The notes: generated by a model from the sequence alone, not told the origin. Shown: positions 17,379 to 27,515, counted from the first letter of the stretch. The stretch is DNA of 56,289 bases from Bog-950 sp964493695 (GCA_964493695.1 CAZBPG010000016.1:1-56289); one strand, 5' to 3'. Translations and numbers: made by a program.

Positions 17379-17407
17379 CTGAAACCCTTTGCCACAAAGG
17401 GTTTCAG
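17379..17407. terminator. Strong hairpin between the barrel gene and actA
   Basis: CTGAAACCCTTTG-cca-CAAAGGGTTTCAG forms a perfect 13-bp stem with a 3-nt loop followed by TATTCTATTTAT. It probably ends upstream transcripts before the respiratory operon. A weaker stem (GAGAGT/ACTCTC) lies nearer the stop at 17232. The spacer 17233-17517 holds no gene. Confidence 0.65.
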
Positions 17408-17466
17408 TATTCTATTTATATTCTGTCCAGACTCCTATTTTAAATAGAAAATTTACGTATCATTTT

Positions 17467-17497
17467 TTGGTTATTTAACTACCGAAACACATATTTG
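17467..17497 (+). promoter_or_regulatory. Predicted promoter of the act-cox operon
   Basis: TTG at 17467-17469 within TTTTTTGG is followed after 20 nt by CATATTTG (17490-17497), 7 of 8 to the TAnnTTTG element. The predicted start of transcription near 17504 leaves a very short leader before the first ATG at 17518 and a more usual one before the ATG at 17536, which favours the second start for actA. Confidence 0.5.
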
Positions 17498-17517
17498 CCG
17501 CGAAATTTTACAATTCC

Positions 17518-18807
17518 ATGACAATTCTCTTCTCCATGAAGTTAGAAAATACCTTTAGCCGTTCCCGAAAATTTACCCTCACCACCTTTTTAACTATCCT
17601 TTTAAGTTTAGGATTTTTCTTTGCCAGCGCAGAAGTTGACAAAGCACAGTGGGCGGATGGTAAGTCATTATTTAAAAGCAACTGTGCGGCCTGCCACAAT
17701 CCAAAGGCAGACGGAACAGGTCCTGCTCTTCAGGGGGTAACCGCCCGTTGGGAAGCAGCCGGTGAGTATCAGGGCAAAAGCGGCAAGCAATGGCTGAATA
17801 TCTGGATTAAAAACTACAACGATGCCGTAAAAGCCAATTATAAATATGCGGTAGACATGGAGGCCAGTCGTCCTTCAGGCATGAACGTGTTTGCTTCGCT
17901 CAAGGATGAGGATATTGACAAGATACTGTTATATACAGAGAATCCTGACTTTGGTGCAGGTGCTGCAAAAACAACAGCCGTAGTGGAAACTGCCGCCCCT
18001 GAAGATAAAGGCCCTGGTGCAGTTCTTTATGTTTTTGTGTTCTTTCTTTTATTGTTAATAGTTATTCTGATAGGGGTAACGAACCAGCTCGATAAAATAG
18101 TTGCTGAAAAAAGAGGGGAGCCGGTAGTTGCAAAAACTCCTTTCTATAAAACTACTAACTTTAAAGTAGCCGTGTTTCTACTCGTTTTTGTATATGGAGG
18201 CTATAAAACCGTAGATGTGTTTACCCACTTTGGGCGGCAGCAGGGCTATCAACCAAGCCAGCCTATTAAATTCTCCCATGCCCTGCATGCAGGAACGCAT
18301 AAAATAGATTGCCAGTATTGTCACAGCACGGCTAATACCGGTAAGCACTCGAATATTCCTTCCTTAAATACCTGTATGAACTGCCATAAACAGGTGAGCA
18401 AAGGTCCAAAATACGGCACCGAAGAAATCGCCAAAATTTATGCGGCCGTAGGTTGGGACGCTTATAATAAGACTTACGACCTGAATAAAGCCAAGCCCGT
18501 AGAGTGGACACGTATCCACAACCTGCCAGACCATGTATATTTTAACCATGCTCAGCATGTGAATGCGGGTAAAGTAAAATGCCAAACCTGCCACGGTAAC
18601 ATTCAGGAGATGGAAGAAGTTTATCAGTATTCTCCTCTTTCCATGGGTTGGTGTGTCAACTGTCACCGTAATACAGAGGTGCAGTTTGCTTCTAACAATT
18701 ACTATGGCGCTTACGAAAAAATTCACGAAGAGTTGAAGAACAAGAAACTGGATAAAGTAACCGTGGAAAGAATAGGTGGAGCAGAATGTCAGAAATGCCA
18801 TTATTAA
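17518..18807 (+). CDS. actA: Alternative complex III subunit A, multiheme cytochrome c
   Basis: ActA passes electrons from the quinol-oxidising part of alternative complex III to an outside acceptor. Six CxxCH haem-binding motifs are visible: CAACH (56-60) in an N-terminal mono-haem cytochrome domain, then CQYCH (265), CMNCH (286), CQTCH (355), CVNCH (379) and CQKCH (424) in a C-terminal pentahaem module. Hydrophobic segments near residues 20-38 and 165-190, and another near 217-232, anchor it. Haem attachment puts these domains outside the cytoplasmic membrane. The order actABCDEF followed by cox genes is that of known Bacteroidota operons. An ATG at 17536 (MKLENTF) is an equally good start and fits the promoter better. 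Confidence 0.93.
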   Translation: MTILFSMKLENTFSRSRKFTLTTFLTILLSLGFFFASAEVDKAQWADGKSLFKSNCAACHNPKADGTGPALQGVTARWEAAGEYQGKSGKQWLNIWIKNYNDAVKANYKYAVDMEASRPSGMNVFASLKDEDIDKILLYTENPDFGAGAAKTTAVVETAAPEDKGPGAVLYVFVFFLLLLIVILIGVTNQLDKIVAEKRGEPVVAKTPFYKTTNFKVAVFLLVFVYGGYKTVDVFTHFGRQQGYQPSQPIKFSHALHAGTHKIDCQYCHSTANTGKHSNIPSLNTCMNCHKQVSKGPKYGTEEIAKIYAAVGWDAYNKTYDLNKAKPVEWTRIHNLPDHVYFNHAQHVNAGKVKCQTCHGNIQEMEEVYQYSPLSMGWCVNCHRNTEVQFASNNYYGAYEKIHEELKNKKLDKVTVERIGGAECQKCHY

Positions 18808-18941
18808 AAAACTCCCAAACCCCCGATAAGGGATTAAAGGCAAAAACTAAACGAAAAAATTAAAACCAAAAGCAAAATATAACCTGCATAAACAAACCCC
18901 TTTCGGGGTGCGCGAAACGCAGGGGCTTTTAAATCAACAAT

Positions 18942-21900
18942 ATGTCAGATAAAATCTACTGGAAAGGATTAGAAGAGAAGGAACAGTTGGAAGGCTACCG
19001 CGCTATTGCCGGAAAGGAATTCGCTGAAGAACTTCCTGTTTTAAGTTCTATCACCGAGCCGATTACCACCGGTAAGTCAAACAGAAAAGATTTCTTGAAG
19101 ATGCTTGGTTTCAGCACTACGGCTGCGGTAATTGCGGCAAGCTGCGAAATGCCTTTGCGCAAATCTATTCCTTACGTGTGGAGACCGGAGGAAATTGTTC
19201 CCGGTACAGCTAACTGGTACGCTTCTACCTTCTACCAAGGGGGCGATTACGGAGCGGTGTTGGTAAAAACACGTGAAGGCCGTCCTATTAAAATTGAAGC
19301 CAGAGATAAAAAGAATGCCCGTGTAACTAAAGGCGGTTCAAGCGCCCGTGCACAGGCTTCGGTATTGAGTTTGTATGATGGGGCACGTTTCCGCAATCCG
19401 AAAAGAGGAAAAGAAAACATTACCTGGGAAACTGCCGATAAGGAAGTGGGAGAGAAGTTGAAAGCCGCTGCTGCTTCTGGCAAAGTGGTGTTATTCTCTT
19501 CATCGGTTATTTCGCCTTCTACCAAAGCAATAATTGCCGACTTCGGCAACTCACTGGGCGCAGGTAAGTTTGAGCACCTGGTTTATGATGGTATTTCTTA
19601 TTCGGGAATCTTAGATGCCAACGAAAAATCTTTTGGCAAGCGTTTAATTCCTTCTTACAATTTTGCTCAGGCAAAAGTAATTGTGGGTGTAGGTGCCGAT
19701 TTCTTAGGTACCTGGGTTTCACCGGTTGAATTTTCTGCTGACTACGCGGTTAACCGCAGAGTAAGCAAAGACAAAGCCGAGATGAGCCGCCACATTCAGA
19801 TTGAATCGGTTCCTACTATCACCGGTTATAAAGCAGATACCCGTATTTCGCAAAAACCTTCCGAAATGCATGGCTCATTGGTTGACCTGTATAATATAGT
19901 AACCGGTGCAGGTTCCTCTAAAAACGAAAAAATAAACAAAGCCGGTAAAGAATTGCTGGAAGCTAAAGGTGCTTCGCTGGTGGTTTGCGGCTCTAACAAT
20001 ACCGATGCACAATTGGTGGTGAACGCTATCAACAACGCGTTAGGTAACTATGGAACTACCATTACCTGGGACAGACCATATTACACCAAGCAGGGTTCAG
20101 ATAAAGCTATCAGTACCTTAATCAACGGGTTAAATGATGGCAGTGTTAAGGGTGTTTTGTTCTATGAAAGCAATCCGGTTTATAATTCACCTGTGAAGGG
20201 TTTGGCAGAGGCATTGAAGAAAGCAGAAGTATCTGTTTCTTTCGCTAACCGTTTAGATGAAACAGCGGAGGCTTGCAATTATATTCTGCCGGATAACCAC
20301 TGGCTGGAAAGCTGGAACGATGCAGAACCTAAGGAAGGAATTCTGAATACCACACAACCGGCAATTTCAAAATTGTTTGATACCCGTCCGGTGCAGGAAA
20401 GTTTAATGAAGTGGGCAGGTAAGGAAGGGTCTTACTACGAATACATTAAAAAATACTGGGAGGAAAATTTCTACGGCCGGCAATCTACCTACCCGGGATT
20501 TTGGGTTTTTTGGGATAACGCAGTAGCCGATGGAGAAGTTGAATTGCCGGCAACCGGTAGTGCTTCCTATAACGATGTAGGTGTTGCCGAGGCAGTAGCC
20601 GCTTTCAGCGCATCTGCTTCTACTTTGGGCGATGTGCAGGTTCGTTTCTACGAATCAATTGCTTTAGGCGATGGATACTGGGCAGATAATCCGTGGATGC
20701 AGGAATTACCTGATCCGGTTAGCAAAGTAGCTTGGGATAATTACATTATTGCTAACCCGCGTTGGATGAACAAGAACGGGTACAACATTGACCCTGATTT
20801 TAAAGCAAAGGAGTATGCTGTCGCAAAATTGACGGTAAACGGACAGTCGGTAGAGTTACCGGTAGTGGGTGTTCCCGGCACACCGGAAGGAGTTTTTGGT
20901 GTAGCACTTGGTTACGGTCGCGATGCGGTAGCGCATGCTGAGTTGAAAACCGGAAAGAATGTGTTTCAAATGCTTGGCAAAAGCGGGGATAATTTCGTTT
21001 ATGCTGCCAAAGCAACAATTGAAAAAACAGGAACTGTTCAGAAAGTGGGTATTACCCAAACTCACTTCAACATTACCATGCAGGATTTGGGTGGCGTGAA
21101 GACAAGAAAAACAGTCAAGGAAGCCACGCTGAACGAATACAAGAAAAAGAAGAATGCCGGTAATGAAGACCGTGAACTAATACTGGAGGAAATGGTAACT
21201 CTTTACTCTGAGCATGAGTATCCCGGTCATCACTGGACAATGGTGATTGACCTGAACACCTGCACCGGTTGCGGTACATGTGTGGTAGCTTGTAATGCAG
21301 AGAATAATGTACCGGTAGTTGGAAAGGACCAGGTAATCCGCGGCCGCGAGATGCACTGGATGCGTATTGATCGTTACTATACCGGTGAGGCCGATAATCC
21401 GGATGTGGTTTTCCAGCCAATGCTATGCCAGCACTGCGATAACGCACCTTGCGAAAACGTTTGTCCGGTTGCCGCTACCAACCACAGCAGCGAAGGCTTG
21501 AACCAGATGGCCTACAACCGTTGTATCGGGACGCGTTACTGTGCTAATAACTGTCCTTATAAGGTAAGAAGATTCAACTGGTACGATTATCAGCAAGCGG
21601 ATGCTTTCGATAAGCAATACGGCACCAGCAACGATATGAACATGGCTTCTGAAACATTGGGATTGCACGAACCATTGACAAGAATGGTGTTGAATCCGGA
21701 TGTAACGGTTCGCTCACGCGGTGTAATGGAAAAATGTTCTTTCTGTGTTCAACGCCTGCAGACCGGTAAATTAGAAGCCAAGAAAGAAAATAGATTACTT
21801 ACTGATGCGGATGTAGTTACTGCTTGCCAGAATGCTTGTCCTACCAACGCTATCAGTTTTGGTGACAGAAATAACAAGGAAAGCGAAGTGCTGAAGCAGT

Positions 21901-22034
21901 TCAATGATGAGAGAACATTCGGGGTAATCGAAGAAATTCACACCATGCCGAACGTGCTTTATTTAACACAGATTCGCAATAGAGAAGAAGAAAAAAAATA
22001 TGAAGTGATTGATTACTATCACGAGAAAGCATAA
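18942..22034 (+). CDS. actB: Alternative complex III subunit B, iron-sulfur protein
   Basis: ActB is the large peripheral subunit. The 1030 residues combine a molybdopterin-oxidoreductase-like N-terminal part, which in this family lacks the Mo cofactor, with a four-cluster ferredoxin-like C-terminal part. Near residues 60-85, NRKDFLKMLGFSTT then AASC form the TAT-variant signal plus lipobox seen in this family, set unusually far from the N-terminus. Cluster ligands lie between residues about 774 and 970: CTGCGTCVVAC, CQHCDNAPCENVCP, CIGTRYCANNCP, CSFCVQRL and CQNACP. It should hold one [3Fe-4S] and three [4Fe-4S] clusters. The 134-bp gap after actA contains a small CCCC-TTT-CGGGG hairpin near 18896, possibly a processing or attenuation site. 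Confidence 0.95.
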   Translation: MSDKIYWKGLEEKEQLEGYRAIAGKEFAEELPVLSSITEPITTGKSNRKDFLKMLGFSTTAAVIAASCEMPLRKSIPYVWRPEEIVPGTANWYASTFYQGGDYGAVLVKTREGRPIKIEARDKKNARVTKGGSSARAQASVLSLYDGARFRNPKRGKENITWETADKEVGEKLKAAAASGKVVLFSSSVISPSTKAIIADFGNSLGAGKFEHLVYDGISYSGILDANEKSFGKRLIPSYNFAQAKVIVGVGADFLGTWVSPVEFSADYAVNRRVSKDKAEMSRHIQIESVPTITGYKADTRISQKPSEMHGSLVDLYNIVTGAGSSKNEKINKAGKELLEAKGASLVVCGSNNTDAQLVVNAINNALGNYGTTITWDRPYYTKQGSDKAISTLINGLNDGSVKGVLFYESNPVYNSPVKGLAEALKKAEVSVSFANRLDETAEACNYILPDNHWLESWNDAEPKEGILNTTQPAISKLFDTRPVQESLMKWAGKEGSYYEYIKKYWEENFYGRQSTYPGFWVFWDNAVADGEVELPATGSASYNDVGVAEAVAAFSASASTLGDVQVRFYESIALGDGYWADNPWMQELPDPVSKVAWDNYIIANPRWMNKNGYNIDPDFKAKEYAVAKLTVNGQSVELPVVGVPGTPEGVFGVALGYGRDAVAHAELKTGKNVFQMLGKSGDNFVYAAKATIEKTGTVQKVGITQTHFNITMQDLGGVKTRKTVKEATLNEYKKKKNAGNEDRELILEEMVTLYSEHEYPGHHWTMVIDLNTCTGCGTCVVACNAENNVPVVGKDQVIRGREMHWMRIDRYYTGEADNPDVVFQPMLCQHCDNAPCENVCPVAATNHSSEGLNQMAYNRCIGTRYCANNCPYKVRRFNWYDYQQADAFDKQYGTSNDMNMASETLGLHEPLTRMVLNPDVTVRSRGVMEKCSFCVQRLQTGKLEAKKENRLLTDADVVTACQNACPTNAISFGDRNNKESEVLKQFNDERTFGVIEEIHTMPNVLYLTQIRNREEEKKYEVIDYYHEKA

Positions 22035-22079
22035 ACAAACAGATTAACTGATTTAAATTAACTGATTAATTTTTAAAGA

Positions 22080-23534
22080 ATGCACGCATACGAATCAGAA
22101 TTCCGGGAGCCGCTCATCAATGGGATGGATAAGAACTATACGAAGATCACCGATGATCTCGTTGCTCCGGTAGAAAGAAACTCAACCATGTGGTGGATTG
22201 CCACTTTGCTCACCGGTGCCGGTGCTGCTTTTTTCGTTTTCTGTTTGGGTTGGACCGTTTGGTTCGGAATCGGAACATGGGGGTTGAACAAAACGGTTGG
22301 CTGGGCATGGGATATCACCAACTTCGTTTGGTGGATCGGTATCGGTCATGCGGGAACTTTGATTTCAGCGATTCTCTTATTGTTCCGTCAGCGTTACAGA
22401 ACCGGTATTAACCGTGCCGCAGAAGCAATGACCATCTTCGCGGTAATCTGCGCGGGTATGTTCCCTATCTTCCACATGGGTCGTGTTTGGGATGCAGGTT
22501 TTATCTTCCCCTTACCAAATACAAGAGGACCGCTTTGGGTTAACTTCAACTCTCCGCTTCTTTGGGATGTGTTTGCGATATCCACTTACTTCTCGGTGTC
22601 CTTATTATTCTGGTATTCTGGTTTAATGCCCGATTTTGGAACAGTGCGTGACCGTGCAAAAGGTAAATGGCGGAAATACATTTACAATCTTCTTTCATTT
22701 GGGTGGCAGGGTTCTGCTAAACAATGGCAACGTTTCGAATCCCTTTCGTTGGTTTTGGCAGGCCTTTCTACGCCACTCGTACTTTCGGTTCACACGATAG
22801 TAAGTTTTGACTTTGCCACATCGGTTATTCCCGGATGGCATACCACCATTTTTCCTCCATACTTTGTTGCTGGTGCAATATTCTCGGGTTTTGCTATGGT
22901 GGAAACTTTGATGTTGATTTCAAGAAAATTATTCAACCTCGAAGATTACATTACGGTTAACCACATCGAATCTATGAACAAAATTATTGTTCTCACCGGT
23001 TCAATAGTTGGTATTGCTTATTTAACCGAGTTGTTCATTGCCTGGTACTCAGGATTTCTTTATGAGCAATTTGCGTTCTACAACCGTATTCTGGGAAAGT
23101 ATTTCTGGGCTTACATTATCATGATGAGTTGTAACGTAATCAGTCCACAGTTTTACTGGTTCAAATCTTTGCGCAGAAACCTTTGGGTAACATTTATCCT
23201 TTCCGTTTTTGTGAACATAGGAATGTGGTTCGAGAGATTCGTAATTATCGTAACTTCGGTTGCTGATGATTACCTTCCGTCAAGCTGGGCATATTTCTCG
23301 CCAACATGGGTAGACGTTGGAATATACACGGGTTCTATTTCTGTGTTTTTGTTCTTGTTCTTATTATTCTCCCGCTTCTTCCCGACTATCGCTATTGCTG
23401 AGGTGAAAGCAATTTTCAGAATATCATCGGAAGTGGCGAAAGCAGAAAGAGCGAAAGCAGAAAAAGCAACACACGGAGGATTTATGGGCTTTCAAACCGT
23501 TGGCCCTTTAGATAAAGATTCAAAAGGCAATTAA
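22080..23534 (+). CDS. actC: Alternative complex III subunit C, NrfD-like quinol subunit
   Basis: A 484-residue polytopic membrane protein of the NrfD/polysulfide reductase family, with about ten hydrophobic helices. ActC carries the menaquinol-binding site near its contact with the ActB clusters. Helices show the expected patterns: WWIATLLTGAGAAFFVFCLG, ITNFVWWIGIGHAGTLISAI, IPGWHTTIFPPYFVAGAIFSG and ITELFIAWYSG-like segments. The N-terminus (YESEFREPLINGMDKNYTKIT) and the charged C-terminal tail (AKAERAKAEKATHGG) are cytoplasmic-type extensions. It lies 45 bp after actB. Confidence 0.94.
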   Translation: MHAYESEFREPLINGMDKNYTKITDDLVAPVERNSTMWWIATLLTGAGAAFFVFCLGWTVWFGIGTWGLNKTVGWAWDITNFVWWIGIGHAGTLISAILLLFRQRYRTGINRAAEAMTIFAVICAGMFPIFHMGRVWDAGFIFPLPNTRGPLWVNFNSPLLWDVFAISTYFSVSLLFWYSGLMPDFGTVRDRAKGKWRKYIYNLLSFGWQGSAKQWQRFESLSLVLAGLSTPLVLSVHTIVSFDFATSVIPGWHTTIFPPYFVAGAIFSGFAMVETLMLISRKLFNLEDYITVNHIESMNKIIVLTGSIVGIAYLTELFIAWYSGFLYEQFAFYNRILGKYFWAYIIMMSCNVISPQFYWFKSLRRNLWVTFILSVFVNIGMWFERFVIIVTSVADDYLPSSWAYFSPTWVDVGIYTGSISVFLFLFLLFSRFFPTIAIAEVKAIFRISSEVAKAERAKAEKATHGGFMGFQTVGPLDKDSKGN

Positions 23535-23566
23535 TTAGTAATTAAGAAAACAGTAATTCAATATAC

Positions 23567-24109
23567 ATGGAAAGCACACCAAATAAATTTGTTGTCGGTC
23601 TTTGGGACCATGAAGAGGTTTATCTTCATGCCATTGAGCACATCCGCGCAAAAGGAATTGAGATTTACGACAGCCTGACCCCGTTTCCGGTTCACGGATT
23701 GGAAGATGCACTTGGCTATAAAGAATCCCGTTTGCATACTGCCGGATTTTACTTTGGGGCAACCGGGTTGATATTGTCACTCACTTTTATGACGTGGGTA
23801 ATGACTACCAATTACCCTATCAACTTTGGAGGTAAACCTAATTGGGCGGTTCCGTCTTTTATTCCTATCGCTTTTGAGCTAACGGTATTATTTTCTGCAT
23901 GGGGAATGACCTTGACTTATTTGGTGCGTAACAAATTATGGCCCGGAAGAATCCCGAGAATTTATGACAAAAGAACCACCGATGACCGTTTTGCTTTGGT
24001 GTTTGACGCGGAGAAAATTTCTGCCCAACAAATCAGCGACATTAAAAGTTTATGCACAAAAGAGGGAGCGGTAGAAGTAAAGGACAAAATATTTGGAGAA
24101 GGGGAATAA
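23567..24109 (+). CDS. actD: Alternative complex III subunit D (DUF3341)
   Basis: ActD is a small membrane subunit that packs against ActC and ActB. The 180-residue product has the DUF3341 pattern: a soluble N-terminal part (VVGLWDHEEVYLHAIEHIRAKG, YDSLTPFPVHGLEDALG) followed by a helical hairpin with two transmembrane segments (FYFGATGLILSLTFMTWVMTT and IPIAFELTVLFSAWGMTLTYL) separated by a loop with YPINFGGKPNWAVPSF. The C-terminal 50 residues are soluble. It sits between actC and actE with gaps of 32 and 58 bp. Confidence 0.94.
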   Translation: MESTPNKFVVGLWDHEEVYLHAIEHIRAKGIEIYDSLTPFPVHGLEDALGYKESRLHTAGFYFGATGLILSLTFMTWVMTTNYPINFGGKPNWAVPSFIPIAFELTVLFSAWGMTLTYLVRNKLWPGRIPRIYDKRTTDDRFALVFDAEKISAQQISDIKSLCTKEGAVEVKDKIFGEGE

Positions 24110-24167
24110 AAAAATCCGGTCATAGAGGGGTGCAAAAGCAAATACAAAAATAGAAACAGAAGAAAAA

Positions 24168-24908
24168 ATGGAAATAAAATCATACAACCAAAAATTAAAA
24201 ACCGTCTTTAAAGTTCTCTTCGGGAGTGTGTGGGGTGTTGTTATTTGTCTTTTGCTTTCATCGTGTGAGCGTGCAGGAAAAGATCAGACCGGCAATATTT
24301 ACATGCCCGATATGACTTACTCGAATGCATATGAAACGTATTCAGCCAGTGAAATCACCACCCCTGAAGGAAACAACATGAGTGCACGAAAACCGGTGGC
24401 AGGAACTATTCCCTACGGATATATTCCGGATGATGTAAAAATAAAAACCAATCCTGCTTTGCTGATGAGTTATGTGGCGAAGAACCATTATTCGTACAAT
24501 CCGGATCAACAGGATGCGGATCGAATTCGAGCAGCCAGCGAAATTGAGGACCCGCTTGAAGCAAGTGCGGAAAATTTAGCCGAAGGGAAAAGATTGTATG
24601 AAATCAACTGCACACCTTGTCACGGTGAGAAGGGCGAAGGAAATGGTCAACTCATTGAACTGCCTGGAGGAGGAGACGGACCTTATACATCACGACCTCA
24701 GCCGTACAAAACCCTGTTGCCTTTGTTGAAAGACGGAGCAATTTTTTACAGTCTGAGTTATGGAAAAAATATGATGGGAGGGTACGGATTCCAACTTTCG
24801 GTTAACGAAAGATGGCAGATTATTCATTACATAAAGAGTTTAGCAGAAACGCCAGCCGTTGCTACCAGTGATGCAACTAAAACAGAAACTGTTGCTGAAA
24901 AAAAATAA
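24168..24908 (+). CDS. actE: Alternative complex III subunit E, mono-haem lipoprotein cytochrome c
   Basis: A 246-residue membrane-attached cytochrome c. A lipoprotein signal (LFGSVWGVVICLLLSSC) gives a lipidated Cys near residue 33. One haem motif, CTPCH (residues 148-152), is followed by a GEGNG loop and the axial-ligand candidate Met in GKNMMGGYGFQLS. The preceding MPDMTYSNAYETYS and MSARKPVAGTI segments are typical of ActE. In solved complexes this haem lies near the ActA haems and can hand electrons to the oxidase. The C-terminal tail is Ala/Thr-rich and probably disordered. Confidence 0.94.
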   Translation: MEIKSYNQKLKTVFKVLFGSVWGVVICLLLSSCERAGKDQTGNIYMPDMTYSNAYETYSASEITTPEGNNMSARKPVAGTIPYGYIPDDVKIKTNPALLMSYVAKNHYSYNPDQQDADRIRAASEIEDPLEASAENLAEGKRLYEINCTPCHGEKGEGNGQLIELPGGGDGPYTSRPQPYKTLLPLLKDGAIFYSLSYGKNMMGGYGFQLSVNERWQIIHYIKSLAETPAVATSDATKTETVAEKK

Positions 24909-24935
24909 TAATACGAAACCGAAAATAGATAAACG

Positions 24936-26354
24936 ATGAACGAAACTTTTGAATTTACCGGCAAACTGAAGAAGCAGCTCTTCATCATGATGGGCATGGG
25001 TTTGCTCGGATTAGTGGTTGTTTTCTTCCTGTATCCTGAAAATAGTCACGCGCGCCTGTGGTCAAACATTTTGGCGAACACGTACTACTTTACCGGCATC
25101 TCTATATTCGGAATGTTTGCGGTAGCTGCCGGCACATTGGCTTACGGAAGTTGGCATATTCTGGTAAAAAGGATTTTTCTTTCTCTTGCTGCATTTGTTC
25201 GAGTGAGCGGTTTTGTGTTAGTGTTGATTGTAGTTCTTGGTTTATTAAACGTACATACTTTGTACGACCATGTAAAACATATTCTCCACGAAAACCCTGT
25301 TGCTGAAATCCACACCACCAAAGTTATCTATTTTGCACCGGTTTTTTGGATCAGTCGCTTGTTAGCGTATGCATTTCTTTGGGCACTCTTTTCTTGGGGA
25401 ATGAATAAATTTTTCGGACGCACCGACCAGACCGATCCTAAAGTTTATAAGCAGTCAAAATTATTAGCAGCAGCCTTTATTGTAACTTTTGCCGTTACTG
25501 AATCGGCAGCAAGTTGGGATTACATTATGTGTTTAGATACACATTGGTATTCTACACTTTTTGGATGGTATAATTTTGCCAGCTACGGTTGTGCAGCTTG
25601 GGCAATGACTATTCTGTTAGTTATTTATCTGAAATCAAAAGGATACATGAGCCGTGTAAACGAAAACCATGTGCACGACTTAGGAAAACTTTTGTTCGGC
25701 TTCTCTATCTTTTGGACATACCTTTGGTTTGATCAGTTCATGTTACAGTGGTTTGCGAACATCCCGGAAGAAACTTCTTTTTGGGTAAAAAGATTTGGCG
25801 AAGGCTATTTTAAGTTCACCATTTTTGGGGCGTTACTCATTAACTTTCTTTTTCCTCTTATCTTTTTGATTACGAGAAGTTCAAAGAGAAATTTTAAAGT
25901 CATTGGTTTTGGCTCAGCCTTACTCATCTTTGGTCACTATGTAGATTTTTTTAACTACACCTTTGTTGAGCCAAACTGGAATAAAGAGTTGCAACACGGT
26001 CATCATGCAAGATTGCAGACTGAAAAAGTTATACTGTACGCTCAACATGAGGAACATCCCTCGGCCGTATCGGATGCTACACCGCCTCATGAAAATAAAG
26101 ATGCAGTAGCCGTGGAGGTAAAACAGGAAGTTGCACCGGCACATGGCGGGGATAAACTAACTGCAGGGCATAATGGTCACGAAGCAACAGTTACAAATTT
26201 TGCTGGAATCGGAATAGGAGAGTTGTTGGTGTTCATCGGATTTTTGGGAGCTTTCCTATTTGCCTTTTTCCGCAATTTGGCCAAGCGGCCTATTATTCCT
26301 GAGAACGATCCTTATTTGAAAGAAAGCGAAAGAATTGTGGTTATTTACTCGTAA
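24936..26354 (+). CDS. actF: Alternative complex III subunit F
   Basis: A 472-residue NrfD-like membrane protein paralogous to ActC but without a quinol site in known complexes. About ten transmembrane helices are visible, including LFIMMGMGLLGLVVVFFLYP, FVRVSGFVLVLIVVLGLL and ISRLLAYAFLWALFSWGMN. Two loops carry conserved patterns (ESAASWDYIMCLDTHWYSTLF and WFDQFMLQWFANIPEE). Between residues about 345 and 425 there is a His-rich soluble insert (HGHHARLQTEK; HGGDKLTAGHNGHE), then a last helix. The insert may be a flexible metal-binding loop, but that is only inference. It precedes coxB by 35 bp. Confidence 0.92.
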   Translation: MNETFEFTGKLKKQLFIMMGMGLLGLVVVFFLYPENSHARLWSNILANTYYFTGISIFGMFAVAAGTLAYGSWHILVKRIFLSLAAFVRVSGFVLVLIVVLGLLNVHTLYDHVKHILHENPVAEIHTTKVIYFAPVFWISRLLAYAFLWALFSWGMNKFFGRTDQTDPKVYKQSKLLAAAFIVTFAVTESAASWDYIMCLDTHWYSTLFGWYNFASYGCAAWAMTILLVIYLKSKGYMSRVNENHVHDLGKLLFGFSIFWTYLWFDQFMLQWFANIPEETSFWVKRFGEGYFKFTIFGALLINFLFPLIFLITRSSKRNFKVIGFGSALLIFGHYVDFFNYTFVEPNWNKELQHGHHARLQTEKVILYAQHEEHPSAVSDATPPHENKDAVAVEVKQEVAPAHGGDKLTAGHNGHEATVTNFAGIGIGELLVFIGFLGAFLFAFFRNLAKRPIIPENDPYLKESERIVVIYS

Positions 26355-26389
26355 ATTGAATTTGAAAAACTGAAAGAAATAAAATCATC

Positions 26390-27490
26390 ATGACGGCATT
26401 TTTAATTTTTACCACGATTGTATTGTTGTTTGTTGCTCTTCTTCTGATTGCGAGAGCAAGCGAATTAGCTTCCGATTTGAAAAATGGGAAGGTAGATTAC
26501 TCAAGCCAAAGCAGATGGAATGGCTATTTTTTATTAGCCTTGCTAGTATTGATGTTTGTAGGTTCTGCCTATAGTTTTAAAATACTGATGCCGGTACTGC
26601 TTCCGCAGGCAGCGTCTCTCCACGGTGTTAATACAGACTTCCTTTTTAATGTTACCATGTTAATTTTGTTGGTTGCTTTTGTAATTACTCAGGTAGCGTT
26701 GTTTTATTTTGCCTACCGCTATAACGAAAGTTGGGGACACGAAGCGTATTTCTATCCTCACAACAATACACTCGAGATAGTTTGGACAGCCATTCCCGCT
26801 ATTGTTCTCACCGTTTTAATTGCTATGGGCTTGTATGAGTGGATGCGGATTTTTAATGTAGATGCCCGCGATAAAAACATGATGGTAATTGAGGCTACAG
26901 GTAAACAGTTTAACTGGATGATCCGTTATTCCGGTAAAGACGGAAAGTTTGGTGAGCGAATTATCGACCAGGAACATGTATCTCCCACTAACGAGTTAGG
27001 CATTAACTGGAATGACGCTAAAAGCCATGATGATTTTATGGCCGATAAACTTTACTTGGTAAAAAACAAACCGGTGCTGATGAAATTGGGGGCACAGGAT
27101 GTATTGCACAGTTTCTTCCTTCCCCACTTTCGCGTAAAAATGGATTGTGTGCCTGGTATTCCAACCGAGTTTTATTTTGTTCCTACGATGACAACCGTTG
27201 AAATGCAGAAGTATTTAAGTACCCAACCGTGGTGGCAAACCATCAATCCGGAAAGCGGTCAGCCTCGTTGGCAGACATTTAAGTACGAGTTAGCGTGCGC
27301 GGAGTTATGTGGTAAATCTCATTATGGAATGCAGCGCGATGTAGTGGTGGTTGAGCAAAAAGAATACGATGAGTGGTTTGCTAAACAAACTCCAATGTAT
27401 ACGCCACCGGTTGCTGAAGTACCGGCCGCTGCTGAATCAGCAACTGTAGAAGAGGCAAAAAAGCCAACCGCTATGTTGGAGAAAAAATAA
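26390..27490 (+). CDS. coxB: Cytochrome c oxidase subunit II
   Basis: CoxB carries the CuA centre that receives electrons from cytochrome c or directly from alternative complex III. The 366-residue protein begins with a hydrophobic helix and a second pair of helices (about residues 45-65 and 80-105, plus 130-150 before the soluble domain). The CuA ligands are complete: HSFFLPHFR beginning at residue 240 and CAELCGKSHYGM beginning at residue 303. No CxxCH haem motif is fused at the C-terminus, so this is not a caa3-type subunit; the tail is instead a Pro/Ala-rich extension. This fits direct electron delivery from ActA or ActE within a supercomplex. Confidence 0.96.
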   Translation: MTAFLIFTTIVLLFVALLLIARASELASDLKNGKVDYSSQSRWNGYFLLALLVLMFVGSAYSFKILMPVLLPQAASLHGVNTDFLFNVTMLILLVAFVITQVALFYFAYRYNESWGHEAYFYPHNNTLEIVWTAIPAIVLTVLIAMGLYEWMRIFNVDARDKNMMVIEATGKQFNWMIRYSGKDGKFGERIIDQEHVSPTNELGINWNDAKSHDDFMADKLYLVKNKPVLMKLGAQDVLHSFFLPHFRVKMDCVPGIPTEFYFVPTMTTVEMQKYLSTQPWWQTINPESGQPRWQTFKYELACAELCGKSHYGMQRDVVVVEQKEYDEWFAKQTPMYTPPVAEVPAAAESATVEEAKKPTAMLEKK

Positions 27491-27515
27491 TTTTAGAAGA
27501 AATAAATAAAGAGAA